Positions 48,303 through 57,991 of a stretch of 64,000 nt of DNA are shown here, piece by piece (the first letter of the stretch is position 1; every line of letters begins with the position of its first letter). The position numbers were made by a program, and so were the translations under genes. This DNA is from Coleophoma eucalyptorum (lineage: Eukaryota; Ascomycota; Leotiomycetes; Helotiales; Dermateaceae). Location: contig JALRME010000001.1 in the NCBI GenBank assembly GCA_026120035.1, positions 2,307,909 through 2,371,908 of the forward strand. The letters are read 5' to 3'. The notes beneath the pieces were generated by a model. The model ran no database searches, was not told the origin of the DNA, and was given only the letters and a program-made list of their open reading frames with translations.

Positions 48303-48413
48303 ACATACAACAGTAGGTATTCGCTGGTGGTCATCCACTCAACTACTAATCTACCGATCTGAGGCTTGTGTATGGCAGAGCGGACGGGATGCCCGATTCT
48401 CCTCAGTCTATGG
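48303..48413 (-). pseudogene. 5S rRNA pseudogene, 5' end lost
   Basis: The minus strand matches the intact 5S gene at 54.1 kb over about 111 nt with several G-to-A/C-to-T changes, including in the conserved TGGGTGGGTGACC stretch (here TGAGTGGATGACC). The first eight bases of 5S are replaced by unrelated sequence. It lies about 100 bp outside the left arm of the inverted repeat. Confidence 0.85.
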
Positions 48414-48517
48414 AGCGCGAGCATCTCGTACGGACGAATTAGAAGCTGTTTTCCCCTTCCCGTTTCAGTAAAACTGAGATCTGAAAAGCAACGTGGTTAT
48501 AACAATTATAAGGTGGT

Positions 48518-48709
48518 TGTTGATTTACATCAGGTAACATAATAAGTGACTAGTATGTCAAATCAGGTACAAGTTGGGTTCATAGGTAACTGGTTTATGT
48601 GTATTGAAGATTGTGTGAGGCAGAGAGGTATAAATACCTCTCTGGTTAGTGATACTGTATATAACATGTGACTAGGTCTCGTGATTGACCTGTAAATGAC
48701 ATCCCGACA
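48518..48709 (+). repeat. left arm of the inverted repeat around the modin-like gene
   Basis: About 190 bp that align, in reverse orientation, with 53596-53771. The outer end begins TTGTTGATTTAC and the inner end is near ATGACATCCCGAC. The centre holds a hairpin: AGAGAGGTAT, a 2-nt loop, then ATACCTCTCT. Differences between arms are mostly transitions plus one gap of about 12 bp. No transposase is present between the arms. Confidence 0.8.
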
Positions 48710-49190
48710 GTGGTTCTAGCTAATCTCTAGTCATTTTAATGTATTAAGTATCTACAATCATTTTTCTCAAACTTCTCGGTGACAAGGTAGCGACAAGGTA
48801 GCGGTATCACACTTTGGTATGCTCCTATAAAACAAGAACTTTTCAAACTATGCGCACAGCCCCGCATCTATGCACATTTGATGATTACGCCCGCATAGTC
48901 TAGAGTCAGTGGTCGCAAGGCTATCTGAAGATACAAAGCATCTATGTGAGCAATACGCCTTCGTATGCATTCCTACAGTCAGCTGCAGCGCACAGCCCCC
49001 ACTATTCAGACAACACAGCCAGCCCCTTTGTTGTCATAAGGCTGTAGGTGGAAAACAATTGTAAAGACGGAACTCATGTTATTATTCTCAGATAGTCATC
49101 TTCTTCTATTGCAAACTATCGGTATTTTCCGATTTAGAAGTAAAGTCAAGTCCAAGTCCAGATCTTCAATATACAATACTTTACGTGCCC

Positions 49191-52100
49191 ATGGATACGA
49201 GCTCCATATCTGCTTTAGCAGCTCTGGTTGTTGCCTTACTCGCACTTTTCATTGCTCTAGCCCAAGCCTCGCAACAATATGCTGCGACAGCAGACTTGAT
49301 GCGAAAATGTGACTCGATCGTATATGGTCCATTGCCAGGCAGGGGACACCGAGTTTGGGTCTGGCAGCAGTTTCGCTTCAAGGTGGTCTACGAAATGCCT
49401 GTTATTGGTATTCCTGCGACATATTGGCCAGCTGGATATCCTAGTGTACCCTCATCGACGACTGTCTGGATGCGCATGCCGTTTATTCGAAAATATCGCG
49501 AGCGAAAGACAATGGCCACGAAGTCGGCTGATTTACTCTATCGAATGCTGTCTTCTAGGTTCAAGTTCTGTGACCCTATCGTGAAGATAACTCTACGGTG
49601 GATGAAGAGTACGGCGGCGAGTCAAACCCGGCAGCTAGTTTATTCTCCAGGAGAGGCATCATGGGTCTCCTTTTGTCGCACTGTGCAGCAGTCATGTCAG
49701 TCTTGCTTACGATATGATATGGTACAGGGTGATGCGGATCGATGTCCTACAGATCTGCCCGTAATTCCCATGCAAGTTTCACTTAGGGATATAATTGTCA
49801 TGGCTATTATGGCAGGCCTCAAGGTTACTGATGCTAATTTCGAAAGCAAGTCTCTCTCTATGCAAGGTCGCGCCGGAACTATCACTAGCGCAGTTCATCC
49901 TATCCTAGGCGCCATCATTCATTTCAATCCAAGCCAAGCAGGCAGTGGTGGAAAATGGCATGGCTTTAACCTAACTAAGAGTATATTCCATACATGGATT
50001 TCTCGGTTGCGGGGCTGTTGTTTTGTAGCCTGCCATGGCTATAGTAGTCGTACGATGAAGCACGTAGAAGACATAGAAGGCCGCTGGACAAGAAAGACTA
50101 GGCTAGGACCGGACTATCTTGGAACATTTGGGCCATCCATGCCACACAATACGAATCCAGCTGCTTACGTTCCCCAGGACTTGATGCCTTTTAACATAGA
50201 CCGCGCAAGGCCACCTTCACCTCCCGCTCCTGCCGTTCCAGACAGCCCTGGAAACCCGCAAGAGCAAAGTTCCGATACTCAGGCTACATCAGCGCCTAGG
50301 GCTGGGGCACAAACATCTGTGGATGATAATAGGCCTATTACCGTTGCTCTTGGGCCTCACGATGGACACTGGTCAATGGCAAGGATAGAGCCACAGCTTA
50401 TCTCAATCGTTAGAGTGAGCCTACCCAGAAACGACAGAAGCAATAATGATATCGAACGATACTCATTAGATTCTTCAGATCTTTATACAACGGTATACAC
50501 AGACGAGTCAGACACAGAGACCATGCAGCATGAGCACTGGCAGTTGCGGAGCACAATTTTACGTGCATTCCATCACGTGGTGAATATTTTTCAGATTCGG
50601 AAGTCGAGATCTATACGCGATGGTGCAAGTATTACTACACAAACAGATGGTAATGACGATGATTATAATGAGGATACTATATCATTGGAACAACTTCCCG
50701 TGCCGAATAGAAAGATAGATCGACATCAGAATGCTATCTATTCCAATACTGGAGGGTTAGAGGGGAGAGTAGAGCAACCGTTAAATTTCAACTCGCTCTT
50801 AAATCCTAACAGTAAGCAACATAATACTGGTAATATAGTTCAATCATCATCTTCTTCTTCTACACCACAAGCCGCACAATTAGAAACGCCAAACCTCTCA
50901 TACGGTCAAAGAATCGAGCGTCCAAATCCAGCGTCTTCTAGTATGCAGCAGCAAGCGAGTTCCACCATGTTGCCTTTGGGATTGAATCAGGTCGAAATTG
51001 GATCCGGTCGATGGCTCCGTGCTAAGGCAGACCAGACACAGAGAAGAGCTGCGATGGCGGCTGAGTACAGGGACCAAATAATTTTAAGTCAGCCACTTGT
51101 AACCGAGAACGGAGTCAATATCCCCGTATGGACTGCACAGGTCGCAGTTTCGCAAGAGGAAATAATGGGAGACGCAGGATCAACAGTCACTGCATCACCG
51201 GACATAAAACAAAGTTTATGGCAGCTACGCCGTCCACTACTATTGGGCTGGAAAACAGTTGAGGAACAGGGAGGATCCGGTATGGCTGAGAGCTCAATGG
51301 GGCACGAGCAGTTATCAAATGCTAGCAACAGATCTGCGAGCCAGAAAGAGTTAGAAATTCCTCAAGAGAACAATATACCAACTGATCCAAGAGGCGCAGA
51401 TAGAAGAGAGGATCTTGGACCATCTACAAGCTCCGATATATCCTCAAATCATTCTAAACACTCAAATAGCTTCACTACCAGCAACTTTATACCCGGAAGT
51501 GGTGTTAGAGGAGTTTATGAAGAACCACGAGCCGAATCAGTCCATAATTCAACGAGGAGCGATGATGAGTTAAGTTCCTCTCGCTCTGTTCAAATAGAAT
51601 CAATAAAAGAGGAACCGATTCCACAACAGGGATGGCGATTAGGATACTATACGGGCAGGACTGATAATCAAAACGATAATGAAAGAGGGGATTTCTATGA
51701 TCAAAATAACGAAGAAAGAGAAAGAGGAAGGAAGCATGCAGAACAAGCAGAAGCAGAAGCACGTCAAAGAATGCGTAATGCACAAAGAGACGAGCGTGAT
51801 AGAGATCGTATGATCAGGGCTCACAGGCGACGCAAAAATGAGCACCCCGACTGGCGTTTCTCATGGTTCTGGATCTGCCAAACGGATGTCTTCGTAGGAT
51901 ATTGGGCTACGCAGTGGTCACAAAGAATACCACAATGGTCCTCATTTGGCGCTATGAAGGTGCTTTTAGAATCGTTGTTAGCATTCACTGACGGAGAAAC
52001 ATTGCACTATATCCCTGATTATCAAGGAAAACCGGAACTCTCACAATGGCTCTTGGAAGGGCGCACAACCTTTCCACCATATGCGAGAAATGCAAGGGGT

Positions 52101-52613
52101 GGCGTCGTTGTGAATGGTTTTTACAAAGCTACCAAGTTTGCTGTTTTCCAGCACAACCTGCCCCCCTTGGAACTTCTGGGATCGTATGAGATTCAGGTTG
52201 ATACACATCCACGAATCAACGACTTTGGAGTGCTTCAAAGACAACTTGAATTGATGAATCTTGATTCCTGGCTCTCTATGGCAGGAAGAACCCCTGAAAT
52301 CGCGGACGGCAACGCTAATCTACTAAAGACGGCTCCTGCTCTGATAAAAGAGGTTCTTCTGGAATTCGAGGATGATTTTAAAGATCTTGATCGAGGAGCA
52401 CATGAAGGTGGATTGCAGACAATCCAAGATGTCACATCAAATCTTATAGATATGCTTTGTGATGAACGATTAACAGAAGCGGAGCAATTGTTTGTTTTGG
52501 TAGCTATGTTACGAACAATTAAGATTGCAATTTGCATTATCTTAGGGCCAGGTACAGGAAGTCTTGCTGTTAACGATATTCTATTGATGGATGCTCAGGT
52601 TTATTTAGCTTAA
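49191..52613 (+). CDS. modin-like single-pass membrane protein, 1140 aa
   Basis: One intronless frame. The open frame extends to a GTG at 49185, but the ATG at 49191 is the plausible start. Residues about 8-28 form a hydrophobic segment, followed by a Tyr/Cys-bearing region (QQYAATADLMRKC) and a conserved block with FRFKVVYEMP. From memory this layout matches large ascomycete proteins annotated as modin, a name linked to mod-A of Podospora incompatibility; the match was not checked. The middle (about 340-870) is disordered, rich in Ser, Gln, Asn and Pro. A highly charged Arg/Glu stretch near 835-880 precedes a conserved C-terminal globular domain. It is the only gene between the two inverted-repeat arms and is fully open. 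Confidence 0.7.
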   Translation: MDTSSISALAALVVALLALFIALAQASQQYAATADLMRKCDSIVYGPLPGRGHRVWVWQQFRFKVVYEMPVIGIPATYWPAGYPSVPSSTTVWMRMPFIRKYRERKTMATKSADLLYRMLSSRFKFCDPIVKITLRWMKSTAASQTRQLVYSPGEASWVSFCRTVQQSCQSCLRYDMVQGDADRCPTDLPVIPMQVSLRDIIVMAIMAGLKVTDANFESKSLSMQGRAGTITSAVHPILGAIIHFNPSQAGSGGKWHGFNLTKSIFHTWISRLRGCCFVACHGYSSRTMKHVEDIEGRWTRKTRLGPDYLGTFGPSMPHNTNPAAYVPQDLMPFNIDRARPPSPPAPAVPDSPGNPQEQSSDTQATSAPRAGAQTSVDDNRPITVALGPHDGHWSMARIEPQLISIVRVSLPRNDRSNNDIERYSLDSSDLYTTVYTDESDTETMQHEHWQLRSTILRAFHHVVNIFQIRKSRSIRDGASITTQTDGNDDDYNEDTISLEQLPVPNRKIDRHQNAIYSNTGGLEGRVEQPLNFNSLLNPNSKQHNTGNIVQSSSSSSTPQAAQLETPNLSYGQRIERPNPASSSMQQQASSTMLPLGLNQVEIGSGRWLRAKADQTQRRAAMAAEYRDQIILSQPLVTENGVNIPVWTAQVAVSQEEIMGDAGSTVTASPDIKQSLWQLRRPLLLGWKTVEEQGGSGMAESSMGHEQLSNASNRSASQKELEIPQENNIPTDPRGADRREDLGPSTSSDISSNHSKHSNSFTTSNFIPGSGVRGVYEEPRAESVHNSTRSDDELSSSRSVQIESIKEEPIPQQGWRLGYYTGRTDNQNDNERGDFYDQNNEERERGRKHAEQAEAEARQRMRNAQRDERDRDRMIRAHRRRKNEHPDWRFSWFWICQTDVFVGYWATQWSQRIPQWSSFGAMKVLLESLLAFTDGETLHYIPDYQGKPELSQWLLEGRTTFPPYARNARGGVVVNGFYKATKFAVFQHNLPPLELLGSYEIQVDTHPRINDFGVLQRQLELMNLDSWLSMAGRTPEIADGNANLLKTAPALIKEVLLEFEDDFKDLDRGAHEGGLQTIQDVTSNLIDMLCDERLTEAEQLFVLVAMLRTIKIAICIILGPGTGSLAVNDILLMDAQVYLA

Positions 52614-53595
52614 TAATAATAACAAACTATATTATAGGGTACGAAAAGGGGTTTTAACAATTCATTGAAATCTCTCTTGTAAGACAGTTGAGTATTGTAA
52701 CGTCGCGTGACACAAGAGCAGTCGTATACTCTCCTTTGATGTCGACTGGTGGATAGGGCCTTATGATCCACACTAGTTCCTTCTGTAGTAGACTACTATA
52801 GGCTTAACATAATATTAACATAATAGTAGAAGCATGTAATTGATTCAGATCAGAGTCATGTATGAAATGAATAATCAAAGTTAAGTACAAAGTTCTTATC
52901 TACTTAAGAACTTCGTATTATTATATACTACTAGTCTTTTGTCGGGCCTTCGGCCTGATGGTGAAGGGGGAAGGTAAAGTCACGGGGTCCGCCCTGGGGA
53001 CAGCGCCAGCCAAAGAGTAAGCTTCGAGGACGAAACTTGGCAGAACATCCTATTATATATCTCTACTATATATTTTTTGACCTCGCTTATTGTTAATCCC
53101 ACCCATGAGAAGTCACATAGATTAGTAATATATGACTTAGGAGTAGGAATTTGTCGTTTACAAGCCTATTAACTGTGTAAATACATGGTACAGCGTGTCA
53201 CCACACGGCTATACCGCATCCAAAAGGCTAACATTACAACCAAACGCTTGGTTTGTAATTGTTGGAATACGTTATTAGGTCGTCAAACGACGCCGGGACA
53301 CCTGTTTGTAAACACTCGTTTGTAATCATGTGATAGATACTACAAACAGAGGAGGATATTGGTACCCTCCTCCACCTCCACAGTCACTTAGAAGAATCAT
53401 CTACATTTTACCTCGTTTTTGACCTGTTATTACAGTTGAAATAAGAGATAGACCAACCGTAATGTAATAGGCTATATATATCGTCCCTAAACGATATCTA
53501 GAGAATATTGAAATTATCCTTGTTATCTCATATATACACAATGAGATCTTCAAAAATCTTAATACAAGTTCCTTTTAGTTGTGAAATTGAAAGTA
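52614..53595. other. noncoding part of the inverted-repeat segment
   Basis: No gene seen between the modin-like stop and the right arm. It contains a GC-rich hairpin (GGGCCTTCGGCC) near 52944-52956 and a nearly palindromic stretch around 53232-53260 (ACAACCAAACGC..TTGGTTTGTAA). Related CAAAC/GTTTG motifs follow to about 53346. Confidence 0.5.
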
Positions 53596-53771
53596 TGTAT
53601 CGGAATATCATTTACAAGTCAATCATGAGACCTAGTCACATGTTATTGTATTTTTAGCGAGAGGTATTTATTTATACCTCTGCCTCACACTCTCTTCAAT
53701 ACAGATGATAAACAATTTGTACCTGTTTGACATACCAAGTCACTTATTACGTTACCTGACGTAAACCAACA
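53596..53771 (-). repeat. right arm of the inverted repeat around the modin-like gene
   Basis: About 175 bp, reverse-complementary to the left arm at 48518-48709. The internal hairpin is kept (AGAGGTAT, 6-nt loop, ATACCTCT). The outer end is TGTTGGTTTAC on the minus strand. Against the left arm it keeps G where the left has A at several outer positions, and has A/T where the left has G/C at several inner ones. Confidence 0.8.
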
Positions 53772-53842
53772 GATTCTTTCTTGTTTAATATATTGAAATC
53801 CAAGCTGTAGCTACAGTTTGAAAAAAAATTAAGAGATAGCCT

Positions 53843-53869
53843 AATTCTTCTCAGTCTATGGTCGTATGT
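53843..53869 (-). pseudogene. 5S rRNA fragment (first 27 nt)
   Basis: The minus strand matches the first 27 nt of the intact 5S gene at 54254, with one change. It lies about 70 bp outside the right arm of the inverted repeat. Only the 5' end is present. Confidence 0.75.
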
Positions 53870-54131
53870 GAAGGTCGCTGTCGGATTGCAATGACATATA
53901 CTTAGCACGTGACCCAATCACGTGGTAGCATTCATTGATGGGATATAACCCCATTTACGATAGACATACATAGAGAATCAACAACCACCTACAACACACT
54001 GCATACCCCGTAATTGAAGCCTACGATGCTATTACGAGGTCTGCCCGTTGTAAACGCATACCAACAGTTGCTTCCATTATTTAAATCTATATTCCAGATC
54101 CTAGTACAGCAAGGTGTGAAAAGCAAAATTC

Positions 54132-54135
54132 AAAA
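54132..54135 (-). terminator. RNA polymerase III terminator of the 5S gene
   Basis: Four to five T on the minus strand directly follow the 3' end of the 5S gene, the usual Pol III stop signal. Confidence 0.7.
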
Positions 54136-54254
54136 ACATACAACAGTAGGTATTCGCTGGTGGTCACCCACCCAACTACTAATCTACCGATCTGAGGCTT
54201 GTGTATGGCAGAGCGGACGGGATGCCCAATTCTCCTCAGTCTATGGTCGTATGT
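54136..54254 (-). rRNA. rrn5: 5S ribosomal RNA gene
   Basis: The minus strand reads ACATACGACCATAG at the 5' end and ends ..TGTTGTATGT, 119 nt in all. It shows the conserved fungal 5S elements: CCCGTCCGCTCTGCC, the AGTAGTTGGGTGGGTGACC stretch and GCGAATACC. The two ends pair (ACATAC with GTATGT). A run of T follows the 3' end on the minus strand, as expected for RNA polymerase III. Filamentous ascomycetes carry dispersed 5S genes apart from the rDNA repeat, so an isolated copy is normal. This is the only complete copy in the window. Confidence 0.93.
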
Positions 54255-54326
54255 GAAAGACGCTTCCCTTATTTAGGTCTATATTCCAGGTCCTAGAACA
54301 GCAAGATGCGAAGCGAAAATCAAAAA

Positions 54327-54391
54327 ACATACATAAGTAGGTATGCGCTGATAGTCACCCTCCCAACTACTAATCTACCAATATGAGGCTT
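54327..54391 (-). pseudogene. 5S rRNA relic in tandem with the intact gene
   Basis: The minus strand matches the 3' half of 5S with several changes (for example GACTATCAGCGCATACC). The 3' flank (54256-54326) also repeats the flank of the intact gene (54064-54135), including TCTATATTCCAG. The two form a tandem duplication of which the second unit has lost its 5' half. Confidence 0.8.
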
Positions 54392-54519
54392 TCCGCGGAT
54401 TAATACTCAATCCTGCCCTTCCTAGTCTAGTGGGTGAGCAATGCCGCCCTATGAATTCGGGGATTGCCTAAAATAGGTGAGCTTGGGTGAGCTGGGTGAG
54501 CCAAAACAACGAACTTCCT

Positions 54520-55852
54520 TTACCAACCAAACAGCCACCCAAACCGCCTAGCATTAGGTCGTTTGTCCAAGAACTCAAGTACCCTTTCCTGGCCATAATT
54601 CCTTGCCCTTAGATCCACCGTACGGCCCAACCCATCCTCTAAGTAGATATTAGCTCCTCTATCTAACAGTAAAGCCACCATTTTGACGTCTCCTCTCTCG
54701 GCTGCAACATGTAAAGCAGTTTCCTGATTTGTTTTCCCAAATGCTACATTAAACTGCTCTCCATATACATGCGTGCTTCTTGCTAAGGATTTATAGCCCC
54801 CGTTCGATGTACACATCCAATTCGGATCTAAACCGCCGTCGAGGAGTAGACACAAGATTTCCAATCGGTCAGGATTTTCAGACAAAGCCGCCACTCGCAT
54901 GAGAGATTCAACCTTATCTAGGGAAGGACCGTGATGGTGGGGCTCGACGGAATTCGTAGGAAAATAGGAGAATAAGGTTTTGAGTTTCATGAGATTAATC
55001 GAAACAGGCGAGCTGATAATTTCTTGGAGGAAGGGCAGAGTAGGTTTAATGTTCTTCGTCTTCAGTGCTCTGGTAAATGTTTCGAATTCAACTTGTGGAC
55101 TTTTGCTTTCGCTCGTAAGGTTAAAGGCTAGAATTTGCATCCAGCCATTATGATGACATGCGTTAGAGGGGTTCCGAACCCAGGACGACAAGAGGACCAT
55201 GGCCCAGGCCTTTGGATTTTGGTAGTCTATGGGTATTTTTGACCGGTTAATTATATCGAATATTGTTTCTTGCTTTTGTTCGAAGCGTATTATATAAACA
55301 AGAATGTCAAGGTGGTTTCTGATCAGTGCAATAGCTGCCATGACTGAGTTGAGAGGGGAAGAGAAAGCAGAAAACCGATGGTTAGTCTTAGATTTGAGTT
55401 CCTCGTTCAAAACATCAAGTTTCGTTGGATCCCCAGAGTCCCAAAATTGGAGAAGTAGTCTTCTCAGGATCATAACATCTAGAACACTATTAGCATAACT
55501 GCGAAAGCAGAAGCAGAGTTTAATGAATATTTTATTGAAACTTGACTAAAATTTAACCAAAAGTATAGAGAACAATAGAGTAATCCGAGAAACAGCAATC
55601 TCGGGATAACCGACCTTTTTCTTCTATGAATTTAGAATCCGGATTTAAAACCCATGTCTTAAAAGCACCACTGACCGGGTCATTGCTAATCAAGGATACT
55701 AAATTCGTGCTTGATCGATCATCTTCATGTCGCACACCATGCTCAACAACATGGGCAATGTGGATGTCGAGGTATGATTCGAATCTTATTCTGCCCTGTT
55801 TCAATGCCCTAGAAGCAGGCTCAAGGCATATACTCTGTGTTTGAGTTGTCAT
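54520..55852 (-). CDS. ankyrin-repeat protein
   Basis: Two exons (55852-55558, 55478-54520) give 417 residues if an 79-nt intron with a GTTAAA donor and a CTAG acceptor is accepted; the phases fit. The weak donor means the 99-residue first exon might instead be a separate small gene. Two ankyrin repeats are clear near the C-terminus (ETALHVAAERGDVKMVALLLDRGANI, then one weaker). A third is likely at LEILCLLLDGGLDPN. The rest is alpha-helical without a known domain. Ankyrin proteins bind other proteins; the partner is unknown. The gene lies next to the 5S cluster. Confidence 0.65.
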
Positions 55853-56672
55853 CGTTGATTGCTGCTGCTATCAACCTCTGCAATAAGGGCTAGGTTGCCT
55901 AATTTGCTGACGTGGATGTCGGAATTATGAGTATACCTTGGCGATAGACTAGACGACTGCAAAATAGATATATTTGCTAGGTTGTCTAATCAAGATATCT
56001 TGTACTGAATCGTATCTTGACTATCAAATTGTTGCCAAAGGGTGTATTGGATTCTTCGCTGCTGATGAGATACGGGAGAGATATTATCAGTGACGGTTAA
56101 AGTCGTGTAGACCCCTGCCAATTCTAGCTTACCTAATTTCAACACAATCTGGTGCTTAGCGGCACAGTGTGGTTCGACAGATGCAAGGTGAGTTAAAATA
56201 CAGGCAGCGATAGCTTAGGCAACTTGACCTCTGTAAAAATCTTCAAGGTCAGGGTTTCTCAGGCTGATATATACCGCCGGGAGGAGAGGGGAGAAGAAGA
56301 TATCTGCTACTTAACAAGTCTAAGCGAGCCTTAGCCGCTAATGGATAAAAAGTCTTATGTCCAAACCGAACCATGCAGCAGAACCATTTTAGTTATCGTA
56401 AAATCTAAGTATTAATTTCCGAGGACAGGCCTCGTATGTAACCACTTCCTGAGGAAGTTGGTTCTGGTTAGCTTGAGGCTGTTGGGCCAGGGTGAGTCTG
56501 CTTGTGCACAATTGGCCTGCCCCGAGGACCTTCCGGATAAAGGCTGCATGGCACCCGGGGTATCGTCAGAGATAACGAATATCTACAAGGCTGCCAAACC
56601 CCTTCTAAGAATTGGATCCGATCTCTACTGCCTATTCTTCAACGCAGTCATACCTGAAAATCCTTCTACAAG
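55853..56672. other. divergent intergenic region
   Basis: No supportable gene in these 0.8 kb between the ankyrin gene (-) and the DUF6594 gene (+). A short open frame at 56458-56760 overlaps the next gene out of frame and was not accepted. Confidence 0.45.
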
Positions 56673-57931
56673 ATGGCGGGGTATGAAAGACTTGCAGGTT
56701 TTATGGGGAAGCATGTTGAAATGGCCATGTTCCAGCGGTTCAACTTTCTCAATACGTTGAATACGCTGTACCTTCAAGCTGAACTGGTGCATCTGGAAAA
56801 CGATATGAAGGAGTATATGAGAAATGGATTTCGTGAAGAAAGTCTTGGGTCAGATTCAGACTCTGACCATCAAAGCAACGGCCCTTCAAATGTGCTAGCA
56901 AAGGGTGAGGAAAACGGGGCCTTGGGGCCAGTTCAAGATGGCGGTGTGCTAGAAAATGCTGCTGTTGATGATGAGATGGCGATTTTCCCAATTCAGCCAA
57001 GCATTGATGGTGATGGAACCGTGAAAAGTCAGGCGAACACCCGAAAGCCAGCGGCATTGGAAAGCGCCCCTCCGAGTACACATACTAGGAGTGAATCAGC
57101 CAGTAGGGCAGGCTCAGCCACCTTGAATCCGGTCTCCAAAGCTGCAATAGACTGGTGGTACCTCGCCAACGACCCGAAGAATAATGAAGCATGGAGCACT
57201 ATGCTCAAAGCTCGAGAGAAGCTTAAGGAATATAGTTCAGCGTTCCCTCCAGATTCCTAATCTACATATTCTAAACTATCCACAGATGAGGCACTTCTTC
57301 TCCAAAGAGAACTGAGAACCTGTAAATCACCCAACCCTTCCGACTTGCATTTTCTGCGCCAGCGGCTCGACAACGAGACAGACGACGACTTCCCGTTGAG
57401 AGGGATTGACGAAAGTATCTGGGCCGAAGCTCGGCCTTCTGATCTTATCGCTCTCTCACCTCGCAAGTCGAATGATCCTCTCGGTCTATTTCTCCTAGGG
57501 ACGGGATCAAAGTGGTAGCACCGGCTCATTGGCAAGCGTGTCAAGAAGCCTGCAGACGAGGAGATGCAGTATTTCGAGTACAAAGATGAAACCATCTTGC
57601 GTATCGCTGATGGGCTTGGCTCTTTGGTTTCATCAATGCTCCTGGTGGTTTCGATTCTTGTGTTACATTTTGTAACCAATCTGCTGGCGAGATTAGGCAT
57701 TGTAGCAGCCTTCACTACGATTTTCTCGTTAGCGCTGATATTGCTTACGAATGCTGGTAAGGTAGAGGTATTTGCTGGGACCACGGCGTGAGTGATTCAT
57801 TTAGTTTTAATCGTACATTTGAGTTCTCTATTTCAATGATCTCAAAACATATACTAACCAGTAATGCGACTAGGTTTGCTGCAGTACAGGTGGTTTTCGT
57901 TGGTAGCACATCCAATTCCGCTGGCGGGTAA
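56673..57931 (+). pseudogene. DUF6594 membrane protein with one nonsense codon
   Basis: Three exons (56673-57234, 57286-57787, 57874-57931) give 374 codons in phase. The first conserved block starts GYERLAGFMGKHVEMAMFQRFN and continues YLQAELVHLE, typical of DUF6594. An acidic, disordered insert of about 100 residues follows. The second block resumes with LKEYNEALLLQ across intron 1 (donor GTTCAG). Two or more C-terminal hydrophobic spans complete the family pattern (LGIVAAFTTIFSLAL, then AFAAVQVVFVGST). A TAG at codon 265 (57516-57518), where relatives usually have a hydrophobic residue before HRLIG, breaks the frame. Everything else is intact, so the loss is recent, allele-specific or an error. 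Confidence 0.65.
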
Positions 57932-57991
57932 TATCTACTAGTATTTTATTATGAAAAACATAGTCTCTATTATAATACATTTAGTTAAAAA

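Noticed and set aside
48079..48471. Plus-strand frame that shares sequence with the frame at 54014-54256, first thought to be a repeated protein
   Set aside because: The shared part is 5S rRNA on the minus strand, so the similarity is RNA, not protein.
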